Assembly (NCBI RefSeq): GCF_000213805.1
Contig: NC_015556.1
Span: 1,612,001 to 1,676,000 of the forward strand
DNA from: Pseudomonas fulva 12-X
GTDB taxonomy: Bacteria > Pseudomonadota > Gammaproteobacteria > Pseudomonadales > Pseudomonadaceae
Length of the DNA: 64,000 nt
Direction of reading: 5' to 3'
Shown: positions 9,041 through 19,983 of the stretch, one piece after another
Layout of the letters: every line of letters starts with the position of its first letter
Position numbering within the stretch: position 1 is the first letter of the stretch
Position numbers and translations under genes: made by a program
Notes under the pieces: model-generated
Told to the model about the DNA's origin: nothing
What the model saw: only the letters and a program-made list of their open reading frames with translations
Database searches by the model: none

Positions 9041-9757
9041 TCAATCGCGGCGACCTTCCACGGTCTTGCCGTCGACGGTGCCCGACTTGAGCATGATCTG
9101 GTATTCCTTGCCGTCCTTCTCGACCTGATGCAGGCGCACCAGCAGGTAGTCCCAGTCTTTGGCGAACCACAGGATGGTCTTGCGGCTGCTTTGCGTCGGG
9201 TCACGCACGCGCTCGACCTTGATGGCGTCGATCAGGCCGGCGGCGGTACGCACCACTTCCTCGCCAAGTACGCGGAAGTCGTAGGTTTCGATCTCGTCGC
9301 CGTCGACCACCTGGTAGCTCATGCTTTTCTCGCCGGCTGCCACGTCATGCTGCAGGGCCAACTGGTAGGTCGACTTGTCCTGCATGCCGCGGTTGAGCGG
9401 GAAGCGCACCGGGTCGCCGCGGTCGCTGCCGATCACCTGCTTCTGGGTCCAGTCGAAATCGAACTCGACGTCCTTACTCTTGCCCAGGCCGCTGCGCTCG
9501 AACTTGTAGTTGTGCGGCAGGAAGGTGTCGCCGTCGACCGAGAAGGTGCTCTGCTCGGTCAGGCCGGCGACCAGCATGGAGGCCTTGAACACCAGCTGCC
9601 AGCGCCCATCATCGAGCTTCTGCAGACTGCGTTCGGCGGAGCCACTGACCGGAACCTGTTTCCAGTCGGCGGTGTAGCTGGCGGAGAAGGGCTTCGGCTC
9701 TGCGGCGAGGGCAGGCAGGCTGAACAACGCCAGTGCAAGCATTAAGGCGCGGCGCAT
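9041..9757 (-). CDS. DUF3108 domain-containing periplasmic protein
   Basis: The 238-aa protein has a clear signal peptide (MRRALMLALALFSLPALAAE) and a beta-rich mature part with SASYTADWKQVPVSGSAERSL, characteristic of DUF3108. It is probably exported to the periplasm; no activity is established. It is the third gene of a purM-purN-DUF3108 operon: its start lies 16 bases inside the purN 3' end. Genes of this family are commonly found after purN in pseudomonads, but any purine link is only positional. Confidence 0.85.
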   Translation of the reverse strand: MRRALMLALALFSLPALAAEPKPFSASYTADWKQVPVSGSAERSLQKLDDGRWQLVFKASMLVAGLTEQSTFSVDGDTFLPHNYKFERSGLGKSKDVEFDFDWTQKQVIGSDRGDPVRFPLNRGMQDKSTYQLALQHDVAAGEKSMSYQVVDGDEIETYDFRVLGEEVVRTAAGLIDAIKVERVRDPTQSSRKTILWFAKDWDYLLVRLHQVEKDGKEYQIMLKSGTVDGKTVEGRRD

Positions 9758-10416
9758 GGAGTCTCCTTGCTGTTTATGGGGTAGCCAGTGGCCGGCAGTA
9801 CCACACCGTCGAGCTGTGGGCCGGCGTCCGTGAGCTGCAAACGTCCTTCGGCGAACCAGCGCACCGCCAGCGGATAGATCCGGTGTTCCTGGGCGTGAAC
9901 CCGTTGCGCCAGGCTGGCGGCCGTGTCCTGCGAATGTACCGGGATTACTGCCTGTACGACCAGAGGGCCACCATCGAGTTCCTCGGTCACGAAGTGCACG
10001 CTGCAGCCATGCTCGGTATCGCCGGCCTCCAGCGCGCGCTGGTGGGTATGCAGACCCTTGTGGCGCGGCAGTAGCGAGGGATGGATGTTCAGCAGGCGGC
10101 CATGGTAGTGGCGGACGAAGGCAGGGGTGAGGATGCGCATGAACCCGGCGAGCACGACCAGTTGCGGGTCGAATCCGTCGATGGCCTCCATCAGGGCGGC
10201 GTCGAAGGCGTCGCGGCCCTGGTAGTCGCCGTGCTCGAGTACCCGGGTGGCGATGCCGGCGGCCTGCGCACGTTGCAGGCCGTAGGCATCGCTGCGGTTG
10301 GCGATCACCGCGGCGATGCGCACTGAGCTCTCGCCATCAGCGGTGCTGTCGATCAGCGCCTGAAGGTTGCTGCCGGTGCCCGACAGCAGCACCACCACGT
10401 TACAGGGTCGCGGCAT
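9742..10416 (-). CDS. purN: Phosphoribosylglycinamide formyltransferase 1
   Basis: PurN transfers a formyl group from 10-formyltetrahydrofolate to GAR in the third step of purine synthesis. The 224-aa protein shows the GSNLQALID phosphate-binding loop, the catalytic Asn/His in LLNIHPSLLP, and the catalytic Asp in HFVTEELDGGPLVVQ. The ATG at 10416 ([21 protein letters not shown]) overlaps the purM stop by one base, coupling the two steps. A longer reading frame upstream runs into purM and is not used. Confidence 0.95.
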   Translation of the reverse strand: MPRPCNVVVLLSGTGSNLQALIDSTADGESSVRIAAVIANRSDAYGLQRAQAAGIATRVLEHGDYQGRDAFDAALMEAIDGFDPQLVVLAGFMRILTPAFVRHYHGRLLNIHPSLLPRHKGLHTHQRALEAGDTEHGCSVHFVTEELDGGPLVVQAVIPVHSQDTAASLAQRVHAQEHRIYPLAVRWFAEGRLQLTDAGPQLDGVVLPATGYPINSKETPCAAP

Positions 10417-11474
10417 CAGTGGCTTTTCAGGTTGTTCAGCACAACGCGCTCGGCGCCTTCGGCTGCGGCGGCGATCTGGCCGATGACCCACGGCTGCTCA
10501 CCGGCGCTGCGCAGGGTGGCAAGGGCTGTGTCGACCTGATCCTGAGCGACGCAGATGACCATGCCCACGCCGCAGTTCAGCACGCGGTGCATTTCATGCT
10601 CGTCGACGTTGCCTTTGTCCTGCAGGAAGTCGAATACCGCCGGGCGCTGCCAGCTGGCCACGTCGATCACCGCCTGGGCATTGTCCGGCAGCACGCGCGG
10701 GATGTTGTCCAGCAGGCCGCCACCGGTGATGTGAGCCATGGCCTTGACCGCGCCGGTCTTCTTGATCAGTTCCAGCAGCGGTTTGACGTAGATGCGTGTC
10801 GGCGCCATCAGCAGATCGGCCAGGGGCTTGCCGTCGAGCTGGGTGTTTTCGATGTCGGTACCGGAGACTTCGAGGATCTTGCGGATCAGCGAGTAGCCGT
10901 TGGAGTGCGGGCCGGAGGAGGGCAGCGCGATCAGCGCATCGCCGGTAGCGACCTTGGAGCCGTCGATGATCTCGGCCTTCTCGACCACACCCACGCAGAA
11001 ACCGGCCAGGTCGTAATCTTCGCCTTCGTACATGCCCGGCATCTCGGCGGTTTCACCACCGACCAGGGAGCAGCCGGCCAGCTCGCAGCCGGCGCCGATG
11101 CCGGTAACCACGGTGGCGGCCACGTCGACGTTGAGTTTGCCGGTGGCGTAGTAGTCGAGGAAGAACAGCGGCTCGGCGCCACAGACCACCAGGTCGTTCA
11201 CGCACATGGCGACCAGATCCTGGCCGATGCTGTCGTGCTTGTTCAGGTTCAGGGCCAGGCGCAGCTTGGTGCCTACGCCGTCGGTGCCGCTGACCAGCAC
11301 CGGTTGCTTGTAGCCGGCCGGGATCTCGCACAGGGCGCCGAAGCCGCCCAGGCCACCCATGACTTCAGGACGGGCGGTGCGCTTGGCTACGCCCTTGATG
11401 CGTTCGACCAGGGCTTCGCCCGCGTCGATGTCCACACCTGCGTCCTTGTAGCTGATGGAGGGTTGCTTGCTCAT
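10416..11474 (-). CDS. purM: Phosphoribosylformylglycinamidine cyclo-ligase
   Basis: PurM (AIR synthetase) closes the imidazole ring of purines using ATP. The 352-aa protein carries [20 protein letters not shown] at its N terminus, the GTDGVGTK motif (about residues 64-71), [13 protein letters not shown] and the C-terminal glycine-rich nucleotide region. The start at 11474 ([13 protein letters not shown]) is the family start. It is the first gene of the purMN unit, divergent from a DUF2066 gene across about 290 bases that should hold both promoters. Confidence 0.96.
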   Translation of the reverse strand: MSKQPSISYKDAGVDIDAGEALVERIKGVAKRTARPEVMGGLGGFGALCEIPAGYKQPVLVSGTDGVGTKLRLALNLNKHDSIGQDLVAMCVNDLVVCGAEPLFFLDYYATGKLNVDVAATVVTGIGAGCELAGCSLVGGETAEMPGMYEGEDYDLAGFCVGVVEKAEIIDGSKVATGDALIALPSSGPHSNGYSLIRKILEVSGTDIENTQLDGKPLADLLMAPTRIYVKPLLELIKKTGAVKAMAHITGGGLLDNIPRVLPDNAQAVIDVASWQRPAVFDFLQDKGNVDEHEMHRVLNCGVGMVICVAQDQVDTALATLRSAGEQPWVIGQIAAAAEGAERVVLNNLKSH

Positions 11475-11768
11475 AGATCCAGGCCTTTGGAAGGGGAATG
11501 TCGGAATAGCGTCGGCCCCACGGGGCCGGTCTGCGAAGGCGCGCGATTTTATCAGGCTTGCCCGGCAGCGGCCAGCCACCGTGCCGAGTGCGGGTCTTGG
11601 CGCCCGCCCGGCCGGCGATGAAACCCCGCCTGATCTGGCCGGTCACAGCCAGGCCCGTTAAGCCCGGTAACTGCCGCGTGGCTTGCGATGCCATGGCAAC
11701 AGCCCCTAAGGTATAGCGCTACGGCCCGTTGCTGTGCGCCGCCTTCTTCAGCCGAGAGTTCTCCGTTC

Positions 11769-12851
11769 ATGCGCCCGACCTTCCGCCCCCTGCTTCTCTG
11801 CCTGTCACTGCTGAGCCTGCCGACCCTGGCGGCGACCGTCAGTGACCTCTATCAGGTGCGCGAGACGGTTGCCAGTCAGCAGCCCGAGGAGCGCGATGCG
11901 GCCCTGCAGCGCGCGGTCGATACCCTGGTGCTGCGCCTGACCGGCAAGCCGGATGCGGCCAAGGGCTCGGCGCTGGCGGAATTGCGCAAGGATCCGCAGC
12001 AGATCATCAGCCAGTACGGGTACGAGGGCGATCACCTGGTGGTCGATTTCGACGCGGTGTCCACCGACCGTTCCCTGCGCCAGGCCGGCTTGCCGCTGTG
12101 GGGCGTCAACCGTCCGGCGATTCTTGCCTGGTGGCTGAACGAGACGGTTGATGGCGGCAACATCGTCGGTGACGGCCAGGCTGCCGCCGAGCCTCTGAAC
12201 GAAGCGGCCCAGCACCGTGGGTTGCCATTGCGCCTACCTTTGGCCGATCTCAGTGAGCAGTTGGTTGCGACCAAGGAAGCCCTGGGCGCCAAGGATCCGG
12301 GTGAGCTGCGTTCGGCTTCCGAGCGTTACGGCGCCGATGCCCTGCTGGCGGTGCGCGCCAGCGAAGCGGACGGCAAGTGGCAGGCCAGCTGGCAGCTTTG
12401 GCTGGGCGATGATCATGAGCAGGGCAAGGCCGAAGCAGCCGACCAGGCGGCGTTGGCCGATGCAGTATTGCTGGCGGTGAGCGAGCGCCTGGCGCCGCGT
12501 TTCGTCGTCGCGCCGGGCGCCAGCTCGACGCAGACCGTGGAAGTCATCGGCGCCGATCTGTCGCGTTACGCCGAGCTGCAGCGGGTGCTCGAGCCGTTCG
12601 GCGCGCAGCTGCAATCGGTGGAAGCGGATCGTTTGATCTACAGGGTCAGCGCCAGCCCCAAGCAATTGCGCACCCAGCTGGGCCTGCTGCAATTGCACGA
12701 GGTGTCGGCTGCCGAACTGGCCGCCGAGGCGCCGGCGCCTGCCGAGCCCCAGGCACCTGTCGATGCCAGTCAGGCGCCGGTGGAACCTCAGGCTGCGCCA
12801 CCAACGGCACCGGCCAATGCATCTGGCGATGTTCTGTACTTTCGCTGGTAG
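11769..12851 (+). CDS. DUF2066 domain-containing exported protein
   Basis: The 360-aa protein starts with a signal peptide (MRPTFRPLLLCLSLLSLPTLAA) and then a DUF2066 domain (about residues 25-170, including the DTLVLRLTGKPDAAKGSAL region). A C-terminal half follows with a proline/alanine-rich tail. The family is periplasmic or membrane-associated with no assigned role. In pseudomonads it is typically next to a PerM-type permease and hda, as here. A hairpin terminator with a T4 tail follows immediately, suggesting a separate transcript. Confidence 0.85.
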   Translation: MRPTFRPLLLCLSLLSLPTLAATVSDLYQVRETVASQQPEERDAALQRAVDTLVLRLTGKPDAAKGSALAELRKDPQQIISQYGYEGDHLVVDFDAVSTDRSLRQAGLPLWGVNRPAILAWWLNETVDGGNIVGDGQAAAEPLNEAAQHRGLPLRLPLADLSEQLVATKEALGAKDPGELRSASERYGADALLAVRASEADGKWQASWQLWLGDDHEQGKAEAADQAALADAVLLAVSERLAPRFVVAPGASSTQTVEVIGADLSRYAELQRVLEPFGAQLQSVEADRLIYRVSASPKQLRTQLGLLQLHEVSAAELAAEAPAPAEPQAPVDASQAPVEPQAAPPTAPANASGDVLYFRW

Positions 12852-12883
12852 ACTGCCCGCCAACTGAACCGCTTCGCTTTCGA

Positions 12884-12911
12884 CGACCTCGGCCATGGCC
12901 GAGGTCGTTTT
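12884..12911 (+). terminator. Rho-independent terminator after the DUF2066 gene
   Basis: A 24-base perfect palindrome (CGACCTCGGCCA and its complement) is followed by TTTT. It begins 33 bases after the stop codon. Confidence 0.8.
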
Positions 12912-12953
12912 GCGAGTGCGCACCGACCTGACTTTCGCTTCTGAGGATCGAGC

Positions 12954-14048
12954 ATGCCCGTTTCGTCTCGCTGGCTATGGATTGCCGTCGTGCTGGTACT
13001 GGGCGGTCTGTTGTATCTGCTGCACCCGATTCTCTCGCCGTTTCTGATCGGCATCCTCATCGCCTACCTGGGTGATCCGCTGGTCGATCGCCTGGAGCGC
13101 CTGAAACTGTCGCGCACCTGGGGCGTGATCGTGGTGTTCGGCCTGTTCACCCTGTTGATGGCCCTCGGCTTGCTGGTACTGATCCCGATGCTCGGCAAGC
13201 AGCTGGTGCGTCTCTACGAGCTGCTGCCGCAGATGCTCGATTGGGCGCAGAACCAGGCGCTGCCCTGGGTTCAGGTCAAGCTCGGTCTGAACGAGGGCTT
13301 CTGGCGATTCGATGAGTTGAAGAAAGCCTTGTCCGGTCATCTGGGCCAGACCACCGATATTGCCGGCCTGATCCTCTCTCAGGTCACTGCGTCGAGCCTG
13401 GCGCTGATGGCCTGGGTGGCCAACCTGCTGCTGATTCCGGTGGTCAGCTTCTACCTGATGCGCGACTGGGATCTGCTGGTCAGCAAGCTGCGCAGCCTGG
13501 TGCCGCGCGATAACGAAGGCGTGGTGGTGAAGCTGGTCGGGGAATGCCACGAAGTGCTCGGCGCTTTCCTTCGCGGCCAGCTGTTGGTGATGCTGGCGCT
13601 GGGCGGCATGTATGCGGTTGGCCTGATGGCCATCGGCCTGGAGCTGGGACTGTTGATCGGCCTGCTGGCGGGCCTGGCGAGCATCGTGCCGTACCTCGGT
13701 GTGGTGGTGGGCATCGGCAGTGCGCTGCTGGCCGGAGTGTTCCAGTTCGGTGGCGATCCCTATCCGCTGCTGATGATTGCCGGTGTGTTCGTGGTCGGTC
13801 AGTTGCTCGAAGGCATGCTGCTGACCCCACTGCTGGTGGGCGACCGCATCGGCCTGCACCCGGTGGCGGTGATCTTCGCGATCATGGCTGGCGGCCAGCT
13901 GTTCGGGTTCACCGGCATTCTGGTGGCGCTGCCGGTGGCGGCAGTGATCATGGTGCTGCTGCGCCATGTGCACGAGCTGTACAAGCAGTCCGACGCTTAC
14001 GCGGGGCAGGCTCCGCTGCAGCCAAAGTCTGGGCGCAAGGCGCGCTGA
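12954..14048 (+). CDS. AI-2E/PerM family permease
   Basis: This 364-aa integral membrane protein has about seven or eight hydrophobic segments, and a central amphipathic region with LIPVVSFYLMRDWDLLVSKLRSLVP and the family signature PLLVGDRIGLHPVAVIFAIMAGG near the C terminus. The superfamily includes PerM and TqsA; members export varied solutes, and the substrate here is unknown. It lies between the DUF2066 gene and hda, a conserved Pseudomonas arrangement. Confidence 0.9.
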   Translation: MPVSSRWLWIAVVLVLGGLLYLLHPILSPFLIGILIAYLGDPLVDRLERLKLSRTWGVIVVFGLFTLLMALGLLVLIPMLGKQLVRLYELLPQMLDWAQNQALPWVQVKLGLNEGFWRFDELKKALSGHLGQTTDIAGLILSQVTASSLALMAWVANLLLIPVVSFYLMRDWDLLVSKLRSLVPRDNEGVVVKLVGECHEVLGAFLRGQLLVMLALGGMYAVGLMAIGLELGLLIGLLAGLASIVPYLGVVVGIGSALLAGVFQFGGDPYPLLMIAGVFVVGQLLEGMLLTPLLVGDRIGLHPVAVIFAIMAGGQLFGFTGILVALPVAAVIMVLLRHVHELYKQSDAYAGQAPLQPKSGRKAR

Positions 14049-14180
14049 CGCCTTCCCTCGGCGGCTAAATCCTTGTATTGCCTTGGAAAGTGGGTCAATG
14101 ACAGGCAGCCGCCAAGGGTATAAACTGCGCCACCTTTATTCAGAGCGCCAAGCGGGCTCCGACGAGCCAATCTCTCCAGC

Positions 14181-14885
14181 ATGAAGCCGATTCAACTGCC
14201 CTTGGGTGTGCGTCTGCGCGACGACGCCACCTTCGCCAATTACTACCCGGGCGCCAATGCCGCTGCCCTCGGGTACGTGGAGCGTCTGTGCGAAGCCGAG
14301 GCAGGCTGGACGGAGAGCCTGATCTACCTGTGGGGCGGCGAAGGCGTCGGGCGCAGCCACCTACTGCAGGCGGCCTGCCTGCGTTTCGAGCAGCTCGGCG
14401 AGCGGGCCGTCTATTTGCCTCTGGCCGACGTGGTGCAATACGGCCCGGCGATTCTCGACAACCTGGAGCAGTTCGAACTGGTCTGCCTGGACGATCTGGA
14501 GGCCGCTGCTGGCCAGCGCGCCTGGGAAGAAGCGCTGTTTCACCTGTTCAATCGCCTGCGCGACAGCGGTCGTCGTCTGCTGCTTTCCGCCAATGCATCG
14601 CCCCGCGAGTTGTCGATCAAGCTGCCCGACCTCAAGTCGCGCCTGACCCTGGCCCTGGTGTTTCAGCTGCAGGCGCTGTCGGACGAGGACAAGCTGCGTG
14701 CCCTGCAGCTGCGAGCCTCGCGCCGCGGCCTGCACATGAGCGAAGAGGTGGGGCGCTTCATCCTCACCCGTGGCGAGCGCAGCATGAACGCGTTGTTCGA
14801 GCTGCTCGAGCGCCTCGATCAGGCCTCGCTGCAGGAAAAGCGCAAGCTGACCATTCCCTTCCTCAAGGAAACTCTGGACTGGTAG
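14181..14885 (+). CDS. hda: DnaA regulatory inactivator Hda
   Basis: Hda binds the DNA-loaded beta clamp and stimulates hydrolysis of ATP-DnaA, preventing re-initiation of replication. The 234-aa AAA+ protein begins with a clamp-binding motif (QLPLGV, residues 5-10). It has a degenerate Walker A (GGEGVGRSHLLQA, about residues 53-65), a Walker B-like LVCLDDLEAA, and C-terminal sensor segments (LTLALVFQLQALSDEDK, LTRGERSMNALFELLERLD). Its length is as expected. It converges with the DUF2069 gene, only 22 bases away. Confidence 0.94.
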   Translation: MKPIQLPLGVRLRDDATFANYYPGANAAALGYVERLCEAEAGWTESLIYLWGGEGVGRSHLLQAACLRFEQLGERAVYLPLADVVQYGPAILDNLEQFELVCLDDLEAAAGQRAWEEALFHLFNRLRDSGRRLLLSANASPRELSIKLPDLKSRLTLALVFQLQALSDEDKLRALQLRASRRGLHMSEEVGRFILTRGERSMNALFELLERLDQASLQEKRKLTIPFLKETLDW

Positions 14886-14907
14886 CTAGCTCTGGCCCGG
14901 TCGCTTC

Positions 14908-16278
<1,371 letters not shown>

Positions 16279-16505
16279 GGCAGTTGTCGCTTCTGGCGGC
16301 AGATGGCGGCTATTCTAACCGCGTCGGCGCCTTGCGCTGAACGGGGTGCGGCAATCAGAGCGAACCTAAGTGCCGGCCCGGCGTCTGTAGTGCGTCGGTC
16401 ACAATGGCTTGTGGCCAGCTTTTCCGCTCGTTCGTATTGCCTGTGCCCCTGGTGGCGCCGGCTTGACGATGATGCACAGGTTTCGACTGCCCTTAAGAGG
16501 TGGGT

Positions 16506-17735
16506 ATGCAGCTGCGTCTGCGCGACTGGCTTGAGTTCTGGGGATTCCTCTGGCAGCGCTTCTTCGATAATCGCGGTGCCGACAATGCCGCAGCGCTGAC
16601 CTACACCACGCTGTTCGCCGTGGTGCCGATGATGACCGTGACCTTTGCGGTTCTCTCGGCCGTGCCGGCCTTCCAGGGCACCGGCGAGCAGATTCAGGCG
16701 TTCATCTTCCACAACTTCGTGCCGTCTGCCGGCGAGACGCTGCAGGAGTACCTGCACGATTTCACCACCCAGGCCCGGCAGTTGACCTGGATCGGTGTCG
16801 CCGTGCTGGCGGTTACCGCGTTCTGGATGCTGGTCACTGTCGAGCGCACCTTCAACACCATCTGGCGGGTGCGGCAGCCACGTCGTGGTATCGCCACCTT
16901 CCTGCTCTATTGGGCGATTCTCAGCCTGGGACCGATGTTGTTGGGCGCCGGTTTCGCCATCAGCACCTATGTCGCATCGCTGTCCCTGCTCAGCGGGCCG
17001 GACGCGGTAGTCGGCGCCAAGACGCTGCTGCGTTTCACGCCGCTGCTGTTCAGCGTGGCGGCCTTTACCCTGCTTTATGCAGCGGTGCCCAACGCCCGGG
17101 TGCCGCTGCGCCATGCGCTGTGGGGCGGGCTGTTCACCGCGGTGCTGCTGGAGTTGGCCAAGGCGATTTTCGGCTTTTACGTGCGTTTCTTCCCCGGCTA
17201 CCAGTTGATCTATGGCGCCTTTGCCACGGTGCCGCTGTTCCTTTTCTGGGTGTTCCTGTCTTGGCTGATCGTGTTGCTGGGGGCGGAGCTGGTCTGCAAC
17301 CTGGGCGTCTCTCATCAGTGGCGCAAGCGTGCGATGCCCAGGGCGCTGGTGTTGCTGGGCATTCTGCGGGTATTCCACGCGCGCCAGCGCACGGGCCTCA
17401 AGGTGCGTCATCGCGATATCCAGCGTCAGGGCTGGCTGCTGCCCGAGCACGAGTGGGAGGAGGTGCTGAGCTTTCTGGAGGACCAGCGCCTGGTCGCCAG
17501 TACCGGCGGCGACAGCTGGATGCTCAGCCGCGACCTGAATCATTACTCGCTGCAGCAGCTGATCGAGCGCAGCCCCTGGCCGCTACCTCATCTGAGCCAA
17601 CTGCCCGATGAGCTGGACGAGCCCTGGTATCCGGCGCTGCGCGATGCGCTAAAGCGGCTGCATGACGAGCAGACGGTGCTGTTCGGCGACAGCCTGGCGC
17701 ATTGGCTGGAGGGGCAGGGCGGTGACACAAAGTGA
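16506..17735 (+). CDS. YihY family inner membrane protein (UPF0761)
   Basis: The 409-aa protein has an N-terminal membrane domain with about six segments and the family motifs [20 protein letters not shown] (about residues 25-44) and [27 protein letters not shown] (about 236-262), followed by a soluble C-terminal domain of about 130 residues. The family was once annotated as BrkB or ribonuclease BN; neither is supported for this subfamily. The ATG at 16506 is preferred over a GTG two codons earlier. It stands alone and is divergent from the arsC-wrbA operon. Confidence 0.9.
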   Translation: MQLRLRDWLEFWGFLWQRFFDNRGADNAAALTYTTLFAVVPMMTVTFAVLSAVPAFQGTGEQIQAFIFHNFVPSAGETLQEYLHDFTTQARQLTWIGVAVLAVTAFWMLVTVERTFNTIWRVRQPRRGIATFLLYWAILSLGPMLLGAGFAISTYVASLSLLSGPDAVVGAKTLLRFTPLLFSVAAFTLLYAAVPNARVPLRHALWGGLFTAVLLELAKAIFGFYVRFFPGYQLIYGAFATVPLFLFWVFLSWLIVLLGAELVCNLGVSHQWRKRAMPRALVLLGILRVFHARQRTGLKVRHRDIQRQGWLLPEHEWEEVLSFLEDQRLVASTGGDSWMLSRDLNHYSLQQLIERSPWPLPHLSQLPDELDEPWYPALRDALKRLHDEQTVLFGDSLAHWLEGQGGDTK

Positions 17736-17869
17736 CATTTCACGTCGCCTCTACTGTCTAGCCTGATGGCCCGATGCTATTGGATGGCGCCGGCTGCTTG
17801 GCGTCAGTAAGCTGGCATGCTTCTGGCTATGCAGGTTTAGTCGATGTTGAACCATCCAGAGAACGCGCC

Positions 17870-18067
17870 ATGCTCAAACCATCCGCCAAGGTCGTGATGC
17901 TTCATGCTCGTGATAGCGAGCGTGCGCTGGAGAACCTCAATCGCATCACCGGGCTGCGTTTCAGTCGCTGGCCCGAGTCTTTGGTCGCCACCGCCACTGA
18001 GGCTCCAGTCGCCAGTGACCAACTTCGGCAGGGGCACTGCGCCGAGGTAGGTCAGGCGTTGGCCTGA
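17870..18067 (+). CDS. Small hypothetical protein (65 aa)
   Basis: A short reading frame starts MLKPSAKVVMLHARDSERAL and continues with NLNRITGLRFSRWPESLVA, which reads like a folded, conserved small protein rather than a shadow. The ribosome-binding sequence is weak (AGAGA). Its 3' end overlaps the 3' end of the convergent 132-aa gene by 16 bases. No function is recognised. Confidence is moderate because codon usage is the main support. Confidence 0.45.
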   Translation: MLKPSAKVVMLHARDSERALENLNRITGLRFSRWPESLVATATEAPVASDQLRQGHCAEVGQALA

Positions 18068-18450
18068 CCAGCCAGCGTCTGCGCAATGGTCGGCTCGACG
18101 GCCTGTACGAAAAGCTCTTCGACTTTCACCTCGACCTGCGGCTGCGCCGAGCGCAGACGTATCTGCATGTCCTCGATTCGCTGCGCCACCGGTAGGCGGG
18201 CAATGCCTGAGAGCAGGATCCTGTCTTGGGCGCCGACCTTGGCGTGATCCAGATTGACCGAACGGATCTGCTCACCGTCGCGATAGCGAACCTGCAAGGA
18301 AACCAGGCTGCCGGCCTGGCCGGGCAGGTGTAGCCAGGCGGCCACGTTGAACTCGGCCACTCGCCCGTCATAGTCGGTCAGTTGCAGGTGGGCGCTCTGG
18401 ATCAGGTGGGCGGGGACCTGGCCGATCAGTGTGTCATGAGCGTTAGGCAT
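18052..18450 (-). CDS. Hypothetical protein downstream of the PilZ gene (132 aa)
   Basis: I do not recognise this 132-aa protein. It is predicted to be beta-rich and soluble, without a signal peptide, and contains LIGQVPAHLIQSAHLQLTDY and LHLPGQAGSLVSLQVRYRDG. It follows the PilZ-type gene on the same strand with a gap of about 100 bases, so the two may be co-transcribed and functionally linked. An ATG at 18450 with the downstream sequence as given is the only plausible start. Confidence 0.7.
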   Translation of the reverse strand: MPNAHDTLIGQVPAHLIQSAHLQLTDYDGRVAEFNVAAWLHLPGQAGSLVSLQVRYRDGEQIRSVNLDHAKVGAQDRILLSGIARLPVAQRIEDMQIRLRSAQPQVEVKVEELFVQAVEPTIAQTLAGQANA

Positions 18451-18553
18451 GCGGATTCCCTGGCTGGCGAAGGACGTCAGCGGGCAAGTATAAGGACGAT
18501 GCCCTTGCTCAAACTGTGCGCCAGGCCTCCCTTGCGGGTGACCGGCTTCTCAT

Positions 18554-19954
18554 TCAGGGCAGTTCCAGCGGGTGGCGGCTCACTGTCGCGCTGGCCAGGT
18601 TGCAGGCTGGCAGTTGCAGGCGGTTCTGGTTGACTGCGTTGGGCAGCTGCAGCCACAGGTTTTCGCCGTCGCTGAACTGGTTGTGCGGTACCCACAGGCC
18701 GTGGTGCCAGCCTTCCCGCGGTTTCGGTGTGCTCTGCAGAATACCGAGATGCGCCTGGCTGCTGGGCGCGCGCCTGAGCCACGTTGGTTGTGCGAGCCCC
18801 TTGAGGTAACGAAGGCCCAGGTGAAAACCATCGTCATTGAGGTGGCGCCAGCACACCAGGGCCAGCACGTCGCTGTCGGCAATCAGTAGCACCAACTGAC
18901 CGACCGGCAGGCTGTGGGCGACGTGTGCCGGGCAGAGCAGGCGTGCGCCGCCTGGGCCGATATCGAGAATCTGCCCAGGTGCGCACTGCGGCCGCTGCTG
19001 CAGAAGTTGGGCGTGGATGGCTGGAATGCCGATGGCCAGCCGGCACTCGCTTTGCTGCGGCGTGCGCGAGTGGCGGCGCTGATCGGTACCCAGCCAGTGA
19101 TGATGTACTCGTTCGAGCAGCTCGCGTTCGTCTGCGCTGCGCAGTGGCGCAGGCTCGCCAAGTGCCACCAGCAGGGCGCCCAGCTCCAGGCGCCGCAGGC
19201 TTTCATCGCCAGCCTGTGGGCGTTGCTGATAGGTCAGGCACGGCTGTGGGCGCTGCAGATCGATCAGCGGGCCTTCGGACTTGTCTTCCGCATCCCAGGG
19301 CAGCAGGCGAGCAAGCGCCGCCAGCGGGGCCAGGGCAGCGAACAGTCGCTGGCATTCGTCTGGCTGCAGGTGCGGCGGGTTGCTCAGGGCCAGCAGCAAT
19401 ATCTGCTGGTAAAGCCCGCGCAAGGTGTCGGCCGGTGTGGGCGTAAACGCCGCGGCTACCGGCTCGTCGAGACAGCCGTGTTGCTCGCCCAGCCAGTAGA
19501 GCAGGTGGCTGTCCTGCCAGAGACTGGCGTCCGCCTCACGGTACTGCTGGAAATGGCGCAGAAGGGTCTGGGCGATGAAGTGCTGGGCCATGTACAGGCA
19601 CCAGGCCAGGTGCGGCTGGGACGGCTTGTGGCCTTGCAGTATCTGCAGCAGCAGGCGCTTATAGCCGGTGGCCAATTCGCTGCACAGCTGCAAATGGTGT
19701 TCTGCGCTGGTGGAGCGGCTGCCCTGGGCGCCGTAGTGGCGATACTCGTCACTGAAGTTTTGCAGCGCCCTCTGTCTTTCGAGTAAGGTCATCGCGCTGC
19801 GATTCAGGCGCGCGAGCAGGGCGATCACCTCTTGCAGGCCGGCGTCCGGCGGCAACTGGCGAGCGGCGCTCAGGCTGGCGCCGAGGGTGGCCTGGTCGAT
19901 CAAATCGGTCTGAAGCGCGTCGGGTACAGCGAGCTGCAGGGCATCCAGTGTCAT
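18554..19954 (-). CDS. Large protein with a C-terminal PilZ-type domain
   Basis: The 466-aa protein has an alpha-helical N-terminal region of about 285 residues without a recognised domain, then a PilZ-like domain. That domain has RRHSR (the RxxxR c-di-GMP element, about residues 297-301), DIGPGGARLL in place of the usual (D/N)xSxxG (the Ser is Gly), and LVCWRHLNDDGFHLGLRYLKG. C-di-GMP binding is therefore possible but weakened. No membrane segment or signal peptide is visible, so it is probably a cytoplasmic regulator. A 132-aa gene follows on the same strand, and a thioredoxin-like lipoprotein gene is divergent 29 bases upstream. Confidence 0.85.
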   Translation of the reverse strand: MTLDALQLAVPDALQTDLIDQATLGASLSAARQLPPDAGLQEVIALLARLNRSAMTLLERQRALQNFSDEYRHYGAQGSRSTSAEHHLQLCSELATGYKRLLLQILQGHKPSQPHLAWCLYMAQHFIAQTLLRHFQQYREADASLWQDSHLLYWLGEQHGCLDEPVAAAFTPTPADTLRGLYQQILLLALSNPPHLQPDECQRLFAALAPLAALARLLPWDAEDKSEGPLIDLQRPQPCLTYQQRPQAGDESLRRLELGALLVALGEPAPLRSADERELLERVHHHWLGTDQRRHSRTPQQSECRLAIGIPAIHAQLLQQRPQCAPGQILDIGPGGARLLCPAHVAHSLPVGQLVLLIADSDVLALVCWRHLNDDGFHLGLRYLKGLAQPTWLRRAPSSQAHLGILQSTPKPREGWHHGLWVPHNQFSDGENLWLQLPNAVNQNRLQLPACNLASATVSRHPLELP

Positions 19955-19983
19955 AGCAACCTTATCGATAGAGGACCGTTTCC

